From Acanthacorydalis orientalis (lineage: Eukaryota > Arthropoda > Insecta > Megaloptera > Corydalidae): a stretch of DNA of 64,000 bases. The notes below the pieces were generated by a model. It did no database searches and was not told where the DNA came from. It saw only the letters and a program-made list of their open reading frames with translations. Within the stretch, counting starts at the first letter, position 1; every line of letters begins with the position of its first letter. The position numbers and the translations under genes were made by a program. The DNA lies in NCBI GenBank assembly GCA_034766995.1, contig CM068314.1:29578208-29642207 (forward strand), in the 5' to 3' direction. Of this stretch, positions 39,425 to 51,748 are shown piece by piece.

Positions 39425-39497
<73 letters not shown>
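39424..39497. repeat. (TA)n array at the centre of an inverted repeat
   Basis: Pure TA array of about 74 bp lying between the two oppositely oriented copies; itself self-complementary, so the whole block could extrude as a cruciform. Confidence 0.95.
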
Positions 39498-39501
<4 letters not shown>

Positions 39502-39516
39502 TAGATAGACAGATAT

Positions 39517-39613
39517 TACAATATTGAACGAATATATGCAATACGAGCAAAGCGAGTGGGGGCGGAGCCCTCCTCGGGTTAGCGAGCGTAGTGGGTAGGG
39601 GGCAGTCTCCTAG
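39517..39613 (+). mobile_element. Helitron-like terminal repeat, + copy of an inverted pair
   Basis: Body TACAATATTGAACGAATATA, then GCAATACGAGCAAAGCGAG, GGGGGCGGAGCCC, AGCGAGCGTAG and GGGTAGGGGGCAGTCTCCTA, ending CTAG at 39,610-39,613 followed by T. The GGG-rich/CTCC stem before CTAG-T fits a Helitron 3' terminus. It faces a second copy across a (TA)n array. Confidence 0.5.
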
Positions 39614-39796
39614 TATACATTAACGTTAATTTTTCGCAATAATTCACTCATTTTAATTATAAAAAAACTGGTAAGTTTAAAGCAACCAATTTTAACATTC
39701 AATTTTAATTTAAATATAAGCTAAAAAATACACAAAAATTATTAACATGCATTTCAAATATTACAAACGCTTAAAATGATAAATGAAATCATAATT

Positions 39797-39827
<31 letters not shown>

Positions 39828-40179
39828 TTTATTAAAAATATTAAATGAAAATACTGTTTATATATATATATATATAAAACTATGTGTGTGTGTATGAATA
39901 TAAACAAATATTTTCATCTTAAATTGAATTTTATTGAAAATATATTAAATACAAATAAAAAAAAATAATTTAATTATTATATTTATATCGAAAAATTTTA
40001 AAAATAAGTTCATTATTATATTTAAATTATAAAATTATTTTAATTTCAAAATAACTTTTAATTTTTTTATCGGCTTTTAAAAACTATGACAATAAATTGT
40101 TTTTTATTTGATATTTAAATTATTTAGACACTTTTGATTAATGCTTTAATAATTTCAGTTATATTTAAATTTATTTTCG
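39614..40179. other. AT-rich stretch with (TA)n at 39,800-39,827 and 39,858-39,877
   Basis: No gene or other repeat recognised. Confidence 0.6.
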
Positions 40180-40800
40180 ATTATTTTTTCCAGCAGTACA
40201 TTGATCGATACACACTCAACGAATGTTGACAATAGACTGAAACGCTGCAACATTATATGATGCACACGAACAGCATCCATAGTCCGTTTCACTTCCGTAA
40301 GCTAAATAAGACTATATCGTATCTTTTATATGATAAAAAAGGGTACATCAACCCTTCTAACTACTTTTATTTCACTAACTCACCCCTTTTTAAAATTTAA
40401 ATATCAATAAAAACCAAATCACAACAACATATAATAACAATAAAGGACATACGATACAAAAACTTTGATATTATGGTATCGATACTGAGTTTTCTTCATG
40501 GATTTCACTAGCGAACTAAGACATAGATAAAAAAGATGTAAATATATAACATCGCCTTACCAAAAAGGGTGGAAAATTCAAAATGGCTTCGCAGCATCCA
40601 TCTCATTTTAAAAACGAAGACAGTACGTAGCATTAGTAGCTGGAAGATCATACGCAGACTCTGTCGAACAAGGGGATTTGCTATCGTAGAAATATAAAAA
40701 GCAATCGATAGTGATTTTTTACCCCTGTGTACTGATTTGAACCCTTCACTTTTTTGCATTATTTAACTTACAACCCTTTTTTAAGTCAAAGGGGTGTCTT
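40180..40800. other. GC-richer island with repeated ACCCTT/AAGGGG motifs
   Basis: Carries about seven ACCCTT or AAGGGG-type motifs (for example TCAACCCTT at 40,348-40,356). A minus-strand 83-codon frame at 40,508-40,759 has no recognised domain. Function unknown. Confidence 0.35.
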
Positions 40801-40973
40801 ATATTGTATAATATGGCCAGATCACATTGGCATCAAAATAATTACATAGGTTTTTTACAACTTTTTTACATTCATGATTATTTAATAAAATTCTTTTTTA
40901 ATAAACTATAGCATAATTTAAACTATAACTATAAAATAATTTCATAATTTGTTATTTAATGAATAACATATAC

Positions 40974-41216
<243 letters not shown>

Positions 41217-41701
41217 ATTTATATATTTATATATATATATATATATCTATATTTCAAAAAATGCCGATAAAATTATTCTTCAGTATCTTTCTTAACCAAT
41301 ATATACCATTTGATTAACTATATATAATATAATCTTTATACTAAAAAAATATATTTTTAAATAGGATTTTGATTCTTAATTTCATAATCATTTATAAAAA
41401 ATAAGCTCTGATTAGAAAAAAAATAAAATCTAAACTATTAATTACATAAACATTATAGATATAACACATAATAATTTTATTAATTATAATTAGAAGTGAA
41501 AATGCGTTAAATGATCTCTATTTTTGAGTTAAATGCTAAACCGTGTATAATTTATTTTTTTCTATTTTAAGCAATATAAAATTGACATGAATAATTAAAA
41601 ATGATGTTAACTAAAACCTTTAATATTACAATCTTTACCAGTTTGCCTACATATATTGACTGCATCAAAAATAATATAAAGTAAACATATATATACATAC
41701 A

Positions 41702-41746
<45 letters not shown>

Positions 41747-41759
41747 ACAATCATATGTT
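41217..41759. other. AT-rich spacer with (TA)n arrays
   Basis: TA arrays at 41,219-41,250 and 41,687-41,735; AT-rich unique sequence between. Confidence 0.7.
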
Positions 41760-42060
41760 CTTTTATATAAACGGCCGTACTTATAATATCGCAACCCTTA
41801 AGTCAACCCTTTTTAGTCCGCATATAATAGACATGCGCCAAAAATCAGCGATTTTTTCACCCCTTTTTTAAAGGGTTACGTATACCATTTTTTTATTTCT
41901 ATCCATTACACGTTCTCTTTTACGCACATTTAACAAGTATGTACTGAAATTATTGTCTGAAATTTAGATTTTCATAATATCACAACCCTTCTGATTTTTG
42001 CTAATGTGATTTATAATAGTAGTTCAACCTTTCACTGTCGGCAGATGTACGTGTAAAATT
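41760..42060. other. Island with repeated AACCCTT-type motifs
   Basis: CAACCCTTAAG, TCAACCCTTTTTAG, CACCCCTTTTTTAAAGGGTT and CAACCCTTCTG within 200 bp. No coding frame. Unclassified; perhaps a decayed repeat. Confidence 0.35.
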
Positions 42061-42261
42061 ATATTTTTTTAATCAAAAAACATTTCATAAAATATGAGAA
42101 ATGTGCGTAAATTATTTTATTAATATACATTTATACATCATATACAACAAATACTAATTTACATTGTAATTATTCAGTTTCCAATTAATGTAGGTAAAAG
42201 TGAAATTAATTTAAATACTTATCTATAATAGACACATATACATTTTTAATAGACACATATG
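42061..42261. other. AT-rich spacer
   Basis: Short imperfect duplication AATAGACACATAT near 42,228-42,260 just where the mariner left end should be. Nothing else. Confidence 0.5.
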
Positions 42262-42531
42262 TTTTTGTTTTTTGAATTCTAACTTAATTTTTTATCAAAG
42301 AATGTCATTTCACCATATTCATGTCAATATCAATTTAACATGCATTTTTCGGTCTATATTTTGGTAACATCGACTTTGGTTTTATTATTAATTTTGCTTC
42401 AAATTGGGTTATTGAGTTAAAGATGGAAAAGAAGCAAATAAGACCATTTTTTTGTATGAGCACAAAACGGACGATAAAGCAGCAGAAAGTGTCTTTAAAT
42501 TAAACGATAGTATTGGTGTAGGTACTGTTAA

Positions 42532-43415
42532 CCCCTTAAGCATTTATGTCGAGTATGCCCGTCATGAAAAGATGGCATTTTTTGTTTAATGTCGAGTATA
42601 CTCGTCATGTAAAAAAATTGCTTTTGCTATTTATTGTAAAATTTATGTAAAAAATATATATATTTGTAATTTTAGTACATTTTAGAATATTTCTAAGCAG
42701 TTTTCTCTTTGTTTCGTGAATCTTACGTCTGCTACCTAGAGAAGGTATTATAGGGTGTAATAGAACAACTTGTGAAGTGTATAGTATTTTTATTTATTCA
42801 TCCAGATGAATTTTACTGATAGTGATGAACATATATCTTTACATCCAATAAAACGGAAAAGAGCGATAACACCTGTAACATCTTCTGATGAAAGTAATGA
42901 TGAGGTTGAAGAAAATAATAAAGATGCGGTTTTACATACAAGGACATAGAAAAGAATATCAGTAATTTCAACGTCTTTTAATGAAAGTAGTAATGAGGAT
43001 GAAGAAGGTAATGAACCCGATAAAGGAAATAAAAATTCAAATGTACAATGGAATATTAGAGGTGGAGAGCGAATTTAAATTTACTAATTAAATTTACTGC
43101 TCATCCTGGCACAAATTTCACTATTCCCCATTCGTCAAAAACCAAATATGTGTTCTATGTGAAAAAATTTTTAGATTATGACTTACTAAACATAATAGTG
43201 GAGCAAACTAATTTATATATTGAACAATATTTGAAAAGTCGCCTGAATTTGATACGACATTCAAGATTAAAAAAATGGTCAAGATTAAAATAATTTAACT
43301 CAATCTTACAGCAAGTGCATTTACTGTGTTTTCGTCGAGTAAATTCGTCATCGCCTAGAAATAATTAAGCACACCAGTGCACAGTCTCAAAATAAAACAA
43401 AACGCTTAAAAGTGG
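42532..43415 (+). mobile_element. piggyBac-family element, internally deleted, with TTAA duplications
   Basis: Flanked by TTAA at 42,528-42,531 and 43,416-43,419, exactly where the mariner reading frame is split. The ends are inverted: CCCCTTAAGCATTT on the left and, reverse-complemented, CCACTTTTAAGCGTTT on the right. A subterminal repeat occurs at 42,548-42,566 (GTCGAGTATGCCCGTCATG), 42,591-42,609 (GTCGAGTATACTCGTCATG) and 43,334-43,352 (GTCGAGTAAATTCGTCATC), likely transposase contact sites. Only the N-terminal third of the transposase remains, so it is non-autonomous. Confidence 0.85.
42806..43291 (+). pseudogene. piggyBac transposase N-terminal remnant
   Basis: Starts MNFTDSDEHI and shows two acidic Ser/Asp/Glu-rich blocks (SSDESNDEVEEN and ESSNEDEEGNEPD), typical of the disordered N-terminus of piggyBac transposases. 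A TAG at 42,947-42,949 splits them in frame. After a frameshift near 43,075 come FTAHPGTNF and YVKKFLDYDLLNIIVEQTNL, then SRLKKW, matching the family pattern where FFTDELL..IV.ETNRY is usual. The DDD catalytic core and the C-terminal Cys-rich zinc domain are absent. Confidence 0.75.
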
Positions 43416-43679
43416 TTAACAAACGTACGGTGCAATGGTGGTACCAAAAATTTCATGTTGAGGACGAGAAATTTGAAGATGGAGAAAGTCGCGGGTGTCC
43501 TTCAGTTCATAACAACCAAATGAAGGCGTTAGTTAAATCAGAACCACGAACAATAATTCGGAAGCACGGACAAAAGTTAGGCATTAGTCATACAACAGTT
43601 CTGGAGCATTTAAAACATAAAATTATTAAAAATTTATACGAATTTCAAGACTATAAACCGCAATTATTTTTCTACTAAC

Positions 43680-43681
<2 letters not shown>

Positions 43682-43720
<39 letters not shown>
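43682..43720. repeat. (TA)n microsatellite at mariner end
   Basis: TA array that starts within two bases of the mariner right terminus. Confidence 0.9.
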
Positions 43721-43727
<7 letters not shown>

Positions 43728-43734
43728 TTAATGT

Positions 43735-44462
43735 ATCGTATTACAACCCCTTCATTTTTTTAAAACCTGTTATAAAAAGTGAACATTCAAATGACATGCA
43801 AAAAATCACCCTCTCAATTTAAAAGGGGTTGAAAATTAACCACGTAACAACACAATTTGAACTTTTTATCGAGCGTGTAACAATTTAAACGCAGGTAATT
43901 TGGCGTAAATTTTAATAATTGCTCAAGTATTAGGGTTTTTTATAAAAGGGTAGACTTTATTGTAACGTGTTTATTTGAATAACGATCTATGTAAATTAAA
44001 TAACCATATATCAACAGGTATGTTATATAATGATTGATCGTGTATATTAAATAGTGTTTGCATGTTCTAGTCGGTATTAATCAAATAAATAATATACTAT
44101 GGTATTTGGGAACACCAGGTTTTTTGACACATTTTTTTTATCCTTTTTACTAGATCAGCAAAAATGATTCCTCTTGGTAATTACTTGCTTTTCTCTATAT
44201 AATTTGATCTCAATATTAATTTTTTACTTTCCTGATAAAGCATACTATGTTTAGTTAAATAATATTTTTATAATTTATTTCAAATGAAGTGTATGGGACA
44301 AATTTAAGGAAATTGTAAATATAGATAATAGATATACATTTATTTCAGTAAAAACTACATATAGTCATATTCAACAGAAACCAAACTAAATTTAATATAA
44401 TACAGTTTTACAAATAAAACTCGACATAAATATAAATACAAAAAAGTAACAAGGGTCGGTCG
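43735..44462. other. AACCCCTT-motif island then AT-rich stretch
   Basis: The part 43,735-43,950 has CAACCCCTTC and AAGGGGTTG blocks like those at 40.3-40.8 and 41.8-42.0 kb. The rest is AT-rich without recognised content. Confidence 0.4.
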
Positions 44463-44463
44463 G

Positions 44464-44542
<79 letters not shown>
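44463..44542. repeat. Compound (TC)n(TA)n microsatellite
   Basis: TC repeats at 44,463-44,484 followed by TA repeats to 44,542. Confidence 0.95.
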
Positions 44543-44544
<2 letters not shown>

Positions 44545-44715
44545 AAAATAGGCCAATAATAATACAAAATGAAAAAAAGTATATTATGAACCTGAATTTG
44601 AAATGTATGGGTTTTAATAATAAATATTTTTTAATTTTCTCATATTGACCAACATCTTCTGCGATCCTCCGTAAGATCGCGTCCACATTTTAAGAACCAT
44701 ATGTATGTAAATGTA

Positions 44716-44814
44716 TACGATGTTGAACGAATATATGTGATACGAACAAAGCGAGCGGGTCTGGAGCCTCCTTAGGGTCGGCGAGCGTAACTAGTAGGGG
44801 GCAAAGCCCGCTGG
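44716..44814 (+). mobile_element. Helitron-like terminal repeat
   Basis: About 100 bp, matching the 39.5-kb copy from TACGATGTTGAACGAATATA through GATACGAACAAAGCGAGCGG, GGCGAGCGTA and the end AGTAGGGGGCAAAGCCCGCT. GGGC-AAA-GCCC is a hairpin directly before a CTGG terminus followed by T, the pattern of Helitron 3' ends (hairpin, then CTRR, then host T). The family is not otherwise identified; the 5' end is not found. Confidence 0.45.
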
Positions 44815-45075
44815 TTGTATTAAAAAATATTTAATTTAGTACATGTATCAGTAAGTTTTTTACAAAAAATTTAAGAGTCAAATCAGTAAATAGTGTATAT
44901 ATGTTTTCTCCACATTGGAGCCCCCTCCATTGCATTTGTTTTCTAAGAAAATGTACTTAAAATAATGATTATTATTTAAAAAAAAAATGTTTAATGACAT
45001 TTTTCATTTATACAAATTTATTGTAAAACAGATACAGAGGTGAGCAGATTATTTTTATTTCGATTTCAAATAGAA

Positions 45076-45133
<58 letters not shown>

Positions 45134-45469
45134 TTAATTTTAAACTCTAAAAAGTTCATAGTTTAGTTCTTTTGAACCGTCATTTAAATGTTTAAAAGAA
45201 TTACTTATTATTTGTACCCAAAATAATTTAAAACACCTACTCATCAAAATTATTTATCAGTTACAAAAATGCTTAATTATACTGGCAATAATAGTAGTAT
45301 ATCTTCTAACTCAATTATCAATGGAAATATGTTCTAAACATTAATTTTGTATTATTTTTCGAAAATCCTCTTATTAAAATTTATAGTAAAAATTTCATAC
45401 AAGGAAAAAATACTAAACAGTAAAACCACACACCAAGACAAAAAAGTCTGCATTCAACTTCTAACATTA
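44815..45469. other. AT-rich stretch with (TA)n at 45,078-45,132
   Basis: No gene or further repeat recognised. Confidence 0.6.
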
Positions 45470-45660
45470 TTGGAAATGTATCGAACTGCTCGTAACAATA
45501 AGAACGGCGGAGATCGTCGCAGAACTATATGGGACTTTCGTGTCAGAGTGTACTTATGCATTCACCACCCTTGGTGAAAGTGGCGGCTTAGCGTATCACT
45601 CCACCCCAAACACTGGACACTGGTCAGAACGTACGTGCGTCATTCACGAAAAGAGTAATG
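45470..45660. promoter_or_regulatory. GC-richer island
   Basis: Contains TTCACCACCCTTGGTGAA (6-bp stem) near 45,560-45,577 and CTGGACACTGGTCAG near 45,620-45,634. No supported protein. Confidence 0.3.
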
Positions 45661-45758
45661 TTTTGTAAAATAAAAATCATACACAAACATACATATATGC
45701 ACTTGTATTATAGATATTATACATACTTTGTATCTAAAAACATTACAGATATATGCAA

Positions 45759-45789
<31 letters not shown>

Positions 45790-46783
45790 ATATAAATACA
45801 ATATACATACATGCATCTGTATTATATCTTTTAATACATATCGTCATTAAAGGGAAAGACAAAAAAAATATAAAAAATAAACCATTCACATTTTTCGTTT
45901 ACAAAATAATGATTATATATATAAAAAGTGTTATTTTATCTTTAAAATCTAGGGAGATATAATAGATCTGCATTAATGTTATTCCGAATAAAATATACTT
46001 CAAAGAATATAAAATGTCTCAAAAACATACTGAAGTACGATGAAAATCAGACATGTGACCAGGCAAAGTTAAATAGTTAGATAGAGGTGCACAGAGTTCC
46101 ATAAACAGTTTATTGTTTTCTGTTTTTTTTTTTTTTTGTAGCAAACGAAACACAAAAATATATACCACTTACAAACTCGACAAAAAAAAGTCATTGTGAG
46201 TATTATACTAAACATATTATATTTTAAAGTATAACACTAAATATCATTTAAGAAAAAATCCTTATAACTGAAAATTAGTATTTGGTTTCACAAATTACTT
46301 TTCGTTTCCCACAACCATGTAAAAAGTTCTAATCAAAATGTTCAATGATTGATTCTTGATCATTTTTATCATTACTTGTAGATTTTTAATATTGATTCAT
46401 CATCCTCAAAGCGCATCTACTTAGAATTTCCGTCAGAAGGTACGATTTGGTTATTTTTAATGGATTTAAATTAAAATGTTTGTCCTGATACTGGTAAATT
46501 AACTAAATAAGAATTTTTCTATATACATGCATTTAAGTTTTGTGTATGTAATCAACAATAGTATAAAAATAACATAAGTGTTTACTGCTATTTTTATTAG
46601 TGTCATTTTTCAAATACAACTATTTGACGAAATATGAGTAGACTAATCGACATAATATAAAAATTAATAATAGTAATAAATACGAAACTCTAAATATTTC
46701 GATACAATTATTAATACCGATATTGAATGGAAAAAATTGCAATTATTATTGATCAGATAACAAAGAAAAAATAATAAATCAAT

Positions 46784-46832
<49 letters not shown>

Positions 46833-46919
46833 ATTATTCGTTTAATACTTCCTTTAACAAACACTGAAAATTTTATACAAATTATACACACATGCACAAT
46901 GTTCCTATGATTCTACCAA
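45661..46919. other. AT-rich gene-free stretch
   Basis: (TG)n(TA)n at about 45,758-45,790 and (TA)n at 46,786-46,831. Short open frames here are repeat-derived. Nothing else recognised. Confidence 0.6.
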
Positions 46920-47130
46920 AGTCTTAAAAGAACATAGCCATGCACACTTATTCCCTTCGAACAGGCAGTGGTGTCACACGTTTCGCATAACCATCTCGCA
47001 CAAAACCACCCCCGCTGGACAGTGGTCAGTAGGGTTGAAATCCCTCTTCCGCCCCACTACACCGCGTTCATCCAAATTCCGTGCACAAATATAGTGGAAC
47101 GATATACATAAAGTGCGCTTATACAATACT
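46920..47130. promoter_or_regulatory. GC-richer island sharing a motif with the 45.5-kb island
   Basis: CCACCCCCG followed by CTGGACAGTGGTCAG near 47,013-47,027. The 45.5-kb island has CTCCACCCC followed by CTGGACACTGGTCAG. Shared motif order suggests either a duplicated regulatory element or an old repeat. No open frame. Confidence 0.3.
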
Positions 47131-47243
47131 TCGAAACAAATAACATTGAAAACGAAATACTCAGTAAAGTAAACACATTACGACCGTTTCACATCGTTTA
47201 TCGTAAATAATTAAATGAAATTACGTCTGCTGTTTATGTACAG

Positions 47244-47298
<55 letters not shown>

Positions 47299-48370
47299 AA
47301 TATATATATAGAACAGGAAGTAACTGAAACACAACTGAATTTTCTTTACTTTTGAAAAACTAATAATGATAATAAATTTACTACAAATTGATATAATGTA
47401 TAAATTTACTTTTTAAACAAAAACCTTGTTCTTACAAAACACATTCAAACTCGGGTATAGCGAGAACTTCGAAATCAATTATATTTTCTCTTTATAAGCA
47501 TTACTCCATATACACGTGATAAGTAAATTCCACATAAATAATATCTTTTTCTATAAAAGTCCCAATAGTGTAACATGAAATAAGTTATATTAGAAAGTAA
47601 TACATGTTTCAAACAACAAAGAAACGTAAAATATAAATAAAACACACGTATAAGAAATAATATAAATACATGCATCACTTCATTTACCATATAGACAATT
47701 AAGGTTTTAGTTAAGACAATGTCTTAATTAAAATAATAGTAATATACACGACCACATTTGTATCTGTGGGTGCACACTACAGTTATTTTATACTTGTTCT
47801 AAAAAATGCGTTTATTGCCAATTTCAAAGACTAAAATTCTTAGCAGGCCAAATTTAGTCGATACATGTGAAATGAACTCGTTATGAAAATGATTATTTGC
47901 GCATAAATATGCATGAATCAAAATCTGTATATCATTTTCTCTCTGTAAATGTCAAATCTTTTATCTATACTGACTGTAACCGAATTAGATTATATTTAGT
48001 TTAATATTAATCAAAAATACCAATTCGATAAATTTACTATTTTATGCAAATGAAATTACCGCTCTAATCTTTAAGTAATAAAAACTGATAACGAATTAAA
48101 ATATTTATTAAGTTCATTCTTTTTATTTTTGTTTAAATCTGTTATTGAGTAGTTCTTTTTGACTAAAAAGAATTTATTTCCATTACATAAATATTTAATT
48201 TCTTATAAAACATACCAAAAAAGTTATCAATAAAATATAATTTTCTTTTATTGTTTTTTTTTTAATAAAAACAATGAAAGTAAACGAATATTTATAAATT
48301 TACTTAATTTTTATTTCTGAATTTCTTTCTCTTCCTGCATCTAGTGCATATAATAAAAAATACTCATCTG

Positions 48371-48376
<6 letters not shown>
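47131..48376. other. AT-rich gene-free stretch with (TA)n at 47,247-47,310
   Basis: A minus-strand 71-codon frame (47,475-47,690) is low-complexity hydrophobic and unrecognised. No other feature. Confidence 0.55.
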
Positions 48377-48460
<84 letters not shown>

Positions 48461-48596
48461 TGTATAATTTATTCATCTAAGAAAAATATTATTTAAATTT
48501 TATACATCTCCAAAAATATATGTATTATGATGAATATTTATTAAAAATGCGCTAATCAACTATAATACATTAATATATATGTATATATATATATAC

Positions 48597-48642
<46 letters not shown>
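48377..48642. repeat. Two long (TA)n arrays with TGTA interruptions
   Basis: 48,377-48,460 and 48,571-48,642, separated by about 110 bp of AT-rich unique sequence. The region 48,643-48,850 after it is slightly more complex, without a gene. Confidence 0.9.
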
Positions 48643-48644
<2 letters not shown>

Positions 48645-48850
48645 CTAAGACCTAAGCCATACGTATAATAAAATTCATCCCCTGGCTATGTATTATACGA
48701 GTTTTACTGAATTTCGCATAAACCACCCTTCGAATGAATGAATATGTAACATGAAGCCAAACAAATATTCAACATTCTAGTTATAAATAAAACGGATAGA
48801 GTTCAATTCGCACCACTGCATGTACTCCCACACAATACGAAACATTTGGA

Positions 48851-49638
48851 ATATTTATTATTGTAATGTATGTAGAAGTACAGACATAGATAGAATTTTA
48901 TGCTCGAATTAGCATGTGCTGATAGCTAGTAATAAATTTTCAAATGCCAAACAAATGTATAAATATATTATTGGTGTGACATAAAGTTGATTCTTTAATA
49001 TATTTTTTTTATATAAGTTATCATAATATGTATATATATATATGTGTGTATGTGTGTAATAATAGTAAATGCATATGATTCTACATGTACATTCTACAAA
49101 ACAAATTCCAACAACTCCAAATTATCAATAATTATCGTATTTGTACGCCGAACTAAACTTTTAAAAGCAAAATCATATTGTGGTAAATATTTTTAATTAT
49201 AATATTTTAGTAAAATGTTTTACTTGTCAGTAAAAAATATTTTTACATTTTTCGTATACTTGAAAATGTTAACCTATATTATATAAACAGAAAAAATTAA
49301 AGTCTTTTTTTATGAAAAGAAAATATTGTAACAATACGAATTCATATGCACTATAAAATATAATACAAAAATTGATATTATTTTTTAATTATATTTATAA
49401 TATTTCGTAATTTTATCAAATAAACTAAAGAAAACAAATATTCATTAACATTTAATAACCTATTTTTTAAAATGTGCGGTCGTACATAACAGCCATACAT
49501 AAACATGAGCTTATTGATACCAAATTTAACATTTAGTTCAAATAAAATTGAACACATTTGAATAAAATAAATTGTATTCAAATGTTCAAAGTGTGCTATT
49601 TTTTTATATACTTTAAATAAAAATGCCAGAAAAAGAAC

Positions 49639-49695
<57 letters not shown>

Positions 49696-50239
49696 AAGTA
49701 AAGTTATAATTGATATATTGCCTGATTCGGTATTATTTTTTAAATTTTAACGTATTTTTGATAGATGATATATTAAAAAAATATTATTATTCTGATACAT
49801 ACACGTACGTTCTTACATTAATAAAAATTATATTATAACCTAATTTAAGAAATATATGTGAAATTTAAAAATGGCCATTTGTCGAACATTCAATTGAAAT
49901 ATTTTATTTTTTAAATAGTAGTTAATTTTAATCCCGACACTAAATCTTTGATAATTTATCTAAGATATCACGAACAATAAACAAATGACACACATATTTT
50001 AATCTTAATAATAAATTAAGAGAACATATGTAGTCTTGATAATACATCGACTTTTTTATATTTTCATAACCATTTTTTATACGATTAATTTTATAATGAT
50101 TATTTCCAACTTATGCATAATCTTGCATAAATGTTACAAATGACTTTTTATAGAATCTCTTTTTATTTTTTTATTTTTTTAAAAAAAGTCATCAACGCAA
50201 GTTCTATATCCGCCAATAAAAGTAAATTTTAAAGTAAAA
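48851..50239. other. AT-rich gene-free stretch
   Basis: (TA)n/(TG)n at 49,030-49,058 and (TA)n at 49,641-49,691. Nothing else seen. Confidence 0.6.
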
Positions 50240-50508
50240 TTTTAATACATAATGCTCGACTTTGCACAACAACGGTATCACGATCTTTATAAATCAACAA
50301 ACAAAAGAACTCGGACACAATGAGTCAGCACTTTTGTGCCGGTGTGTACATTTCACATAGAAAAGAAATATATGGCTATACAAAGTATAAGGGTAGTTTG
50401 TCTAATGAAGGGATGGTGAACTTTGCAATGACGCGACGTATCGCTAAACTATCGCACAAAATTTGGCTAATGTACAGATTCTATAATAACAAATCCACAT
50501 ACAATTAA
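50240..50508. other. Moderately complex island, unknown
   Basis: A + frame (50,320-50,508) of 62 codons is open but shows no recognised domain, and it ends in a CA repeat. Coding status unsupported. Confidence 0.25.
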
Positions 50509-50513
50509 CACAC

Positions 50514-50567
<54 letters not shown>
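50509..50567. repeat. Compound (CA)n(TA)n microsatellite
   Basis: CA repeats at 50,509-50,525 pass into TA repeats through 50,567. Confidence 0.95.
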
Positions 50568-50570
<3 letters not shown>

Positions 50571-51690
50571 AATGTATTGAATCGAATTATTTAGAAACTT
50601 TTTTATTAAATTAAAAACAAATAATAAATTCAAAATATAAACTTTAATAACAAGACGCTGTATACATTCCTCAAATATTTACATCTTTACTAAACGTCTT
50701 TGATTGACTTTTTCTATTTTTTTAACAATCTAAATTATTTAGAAAAACAATATTTAGAATCAGTAAACAAAAGTGTATTGTAAATTTAAATAACGAGATA
50801 CATGTAAGTTTTTCATCATAGAAACTAGTTTAAAACTATTTATTTTAATTTTTCTGATAATTAATAACCTATAATTTAAACTTAATAAAAATGATTTATG
50901 TATCTATCATAACAAAATATGATAATGGTGATTTTTATTGATTGCTGTTAAAGAATAATAAAACAAAATTAAAATTTACTATTTTATGTTTGAGGTATTA
51001 AAATATGATTTAAATTTTAAACCATACACATTTTAAACACAAAAAAATACTTCACATACTAAATAAGGCGTACAATTTATTAAATATACTTTTTTTGATT
51101 ATTGATATTTTATATATTCATAATCTAATGAAATAGTTTTTAGAATAAAAAATAATAATGATTCATTTCGAAATGAATACATTTTATAAAAAAGTGATCT
51201 CTTTAAATAATTTTCATCAGAAAAGGGTTGGAAGGTGAAAGTATAATACACATAAATATTTTCATCATTCATTTCTATATCGCATTATATATTTCATTAA
51301 TTTATTTGATACCCTTAAGTTTGTATATTTACGAATTTAACAATTAAAAAACTGCTTTTACCTGTTTATTCCATCATTAAACATTTAGACATATTTGAAA
51401 GAGAGCTTAAATCTATAAAAAGCTTTACAAAATAAAGTGCTAACAATAATGGATTTTTTATATACCTTTTATGAAATTCCTCCGTACGTGTTCGAAGTGG
51501 TTTGCAAATAGATTACAAAAAATACCTTAAATGTACTTTACAGGTTTGGATTCGAATGACAGGTGGATTGATAAATAGAGTTCAGTAAAAACAATCGTTT
51601 ACAGAATGTTCGAAATATATTTACTGATAATATTAAAAAGTCAATCGCTAATTGCATTAAATAAAGTATAAGAATTCTTGAAAAAGTATA

Positions 51691-51748
<58 letters not shown>

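Larger units (their letters stand above)
42262..43680 (+). mobile_element. Internally deleted mellifera-type mariner, host of a nested piggyBac
   Basis: The leader and start of a mariner transposase (ATG at 42,423; MEKKQIRPF) read YEHKTDDKAAESVFKLNDS up to GVGTVN, are interrupted at a TTAA by 884 bp of piggyBac, and resume with KRTVQWWYQKFHVEDEKFED through HTTVLEHLKHK. The catalytic DD34D domain is missing: the frame jumps to the 3' terminus, which ends CAATTATTTTTCTACTAACA. A one-base loss in a T-run breaks the N-terminal frame. The leader aligns with that of the 28.1-kb copy on its minus strand, but the first ~25 bp including the left inverted repeat are replaced. Dead, non-autonomous. Confidence 0.85.
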
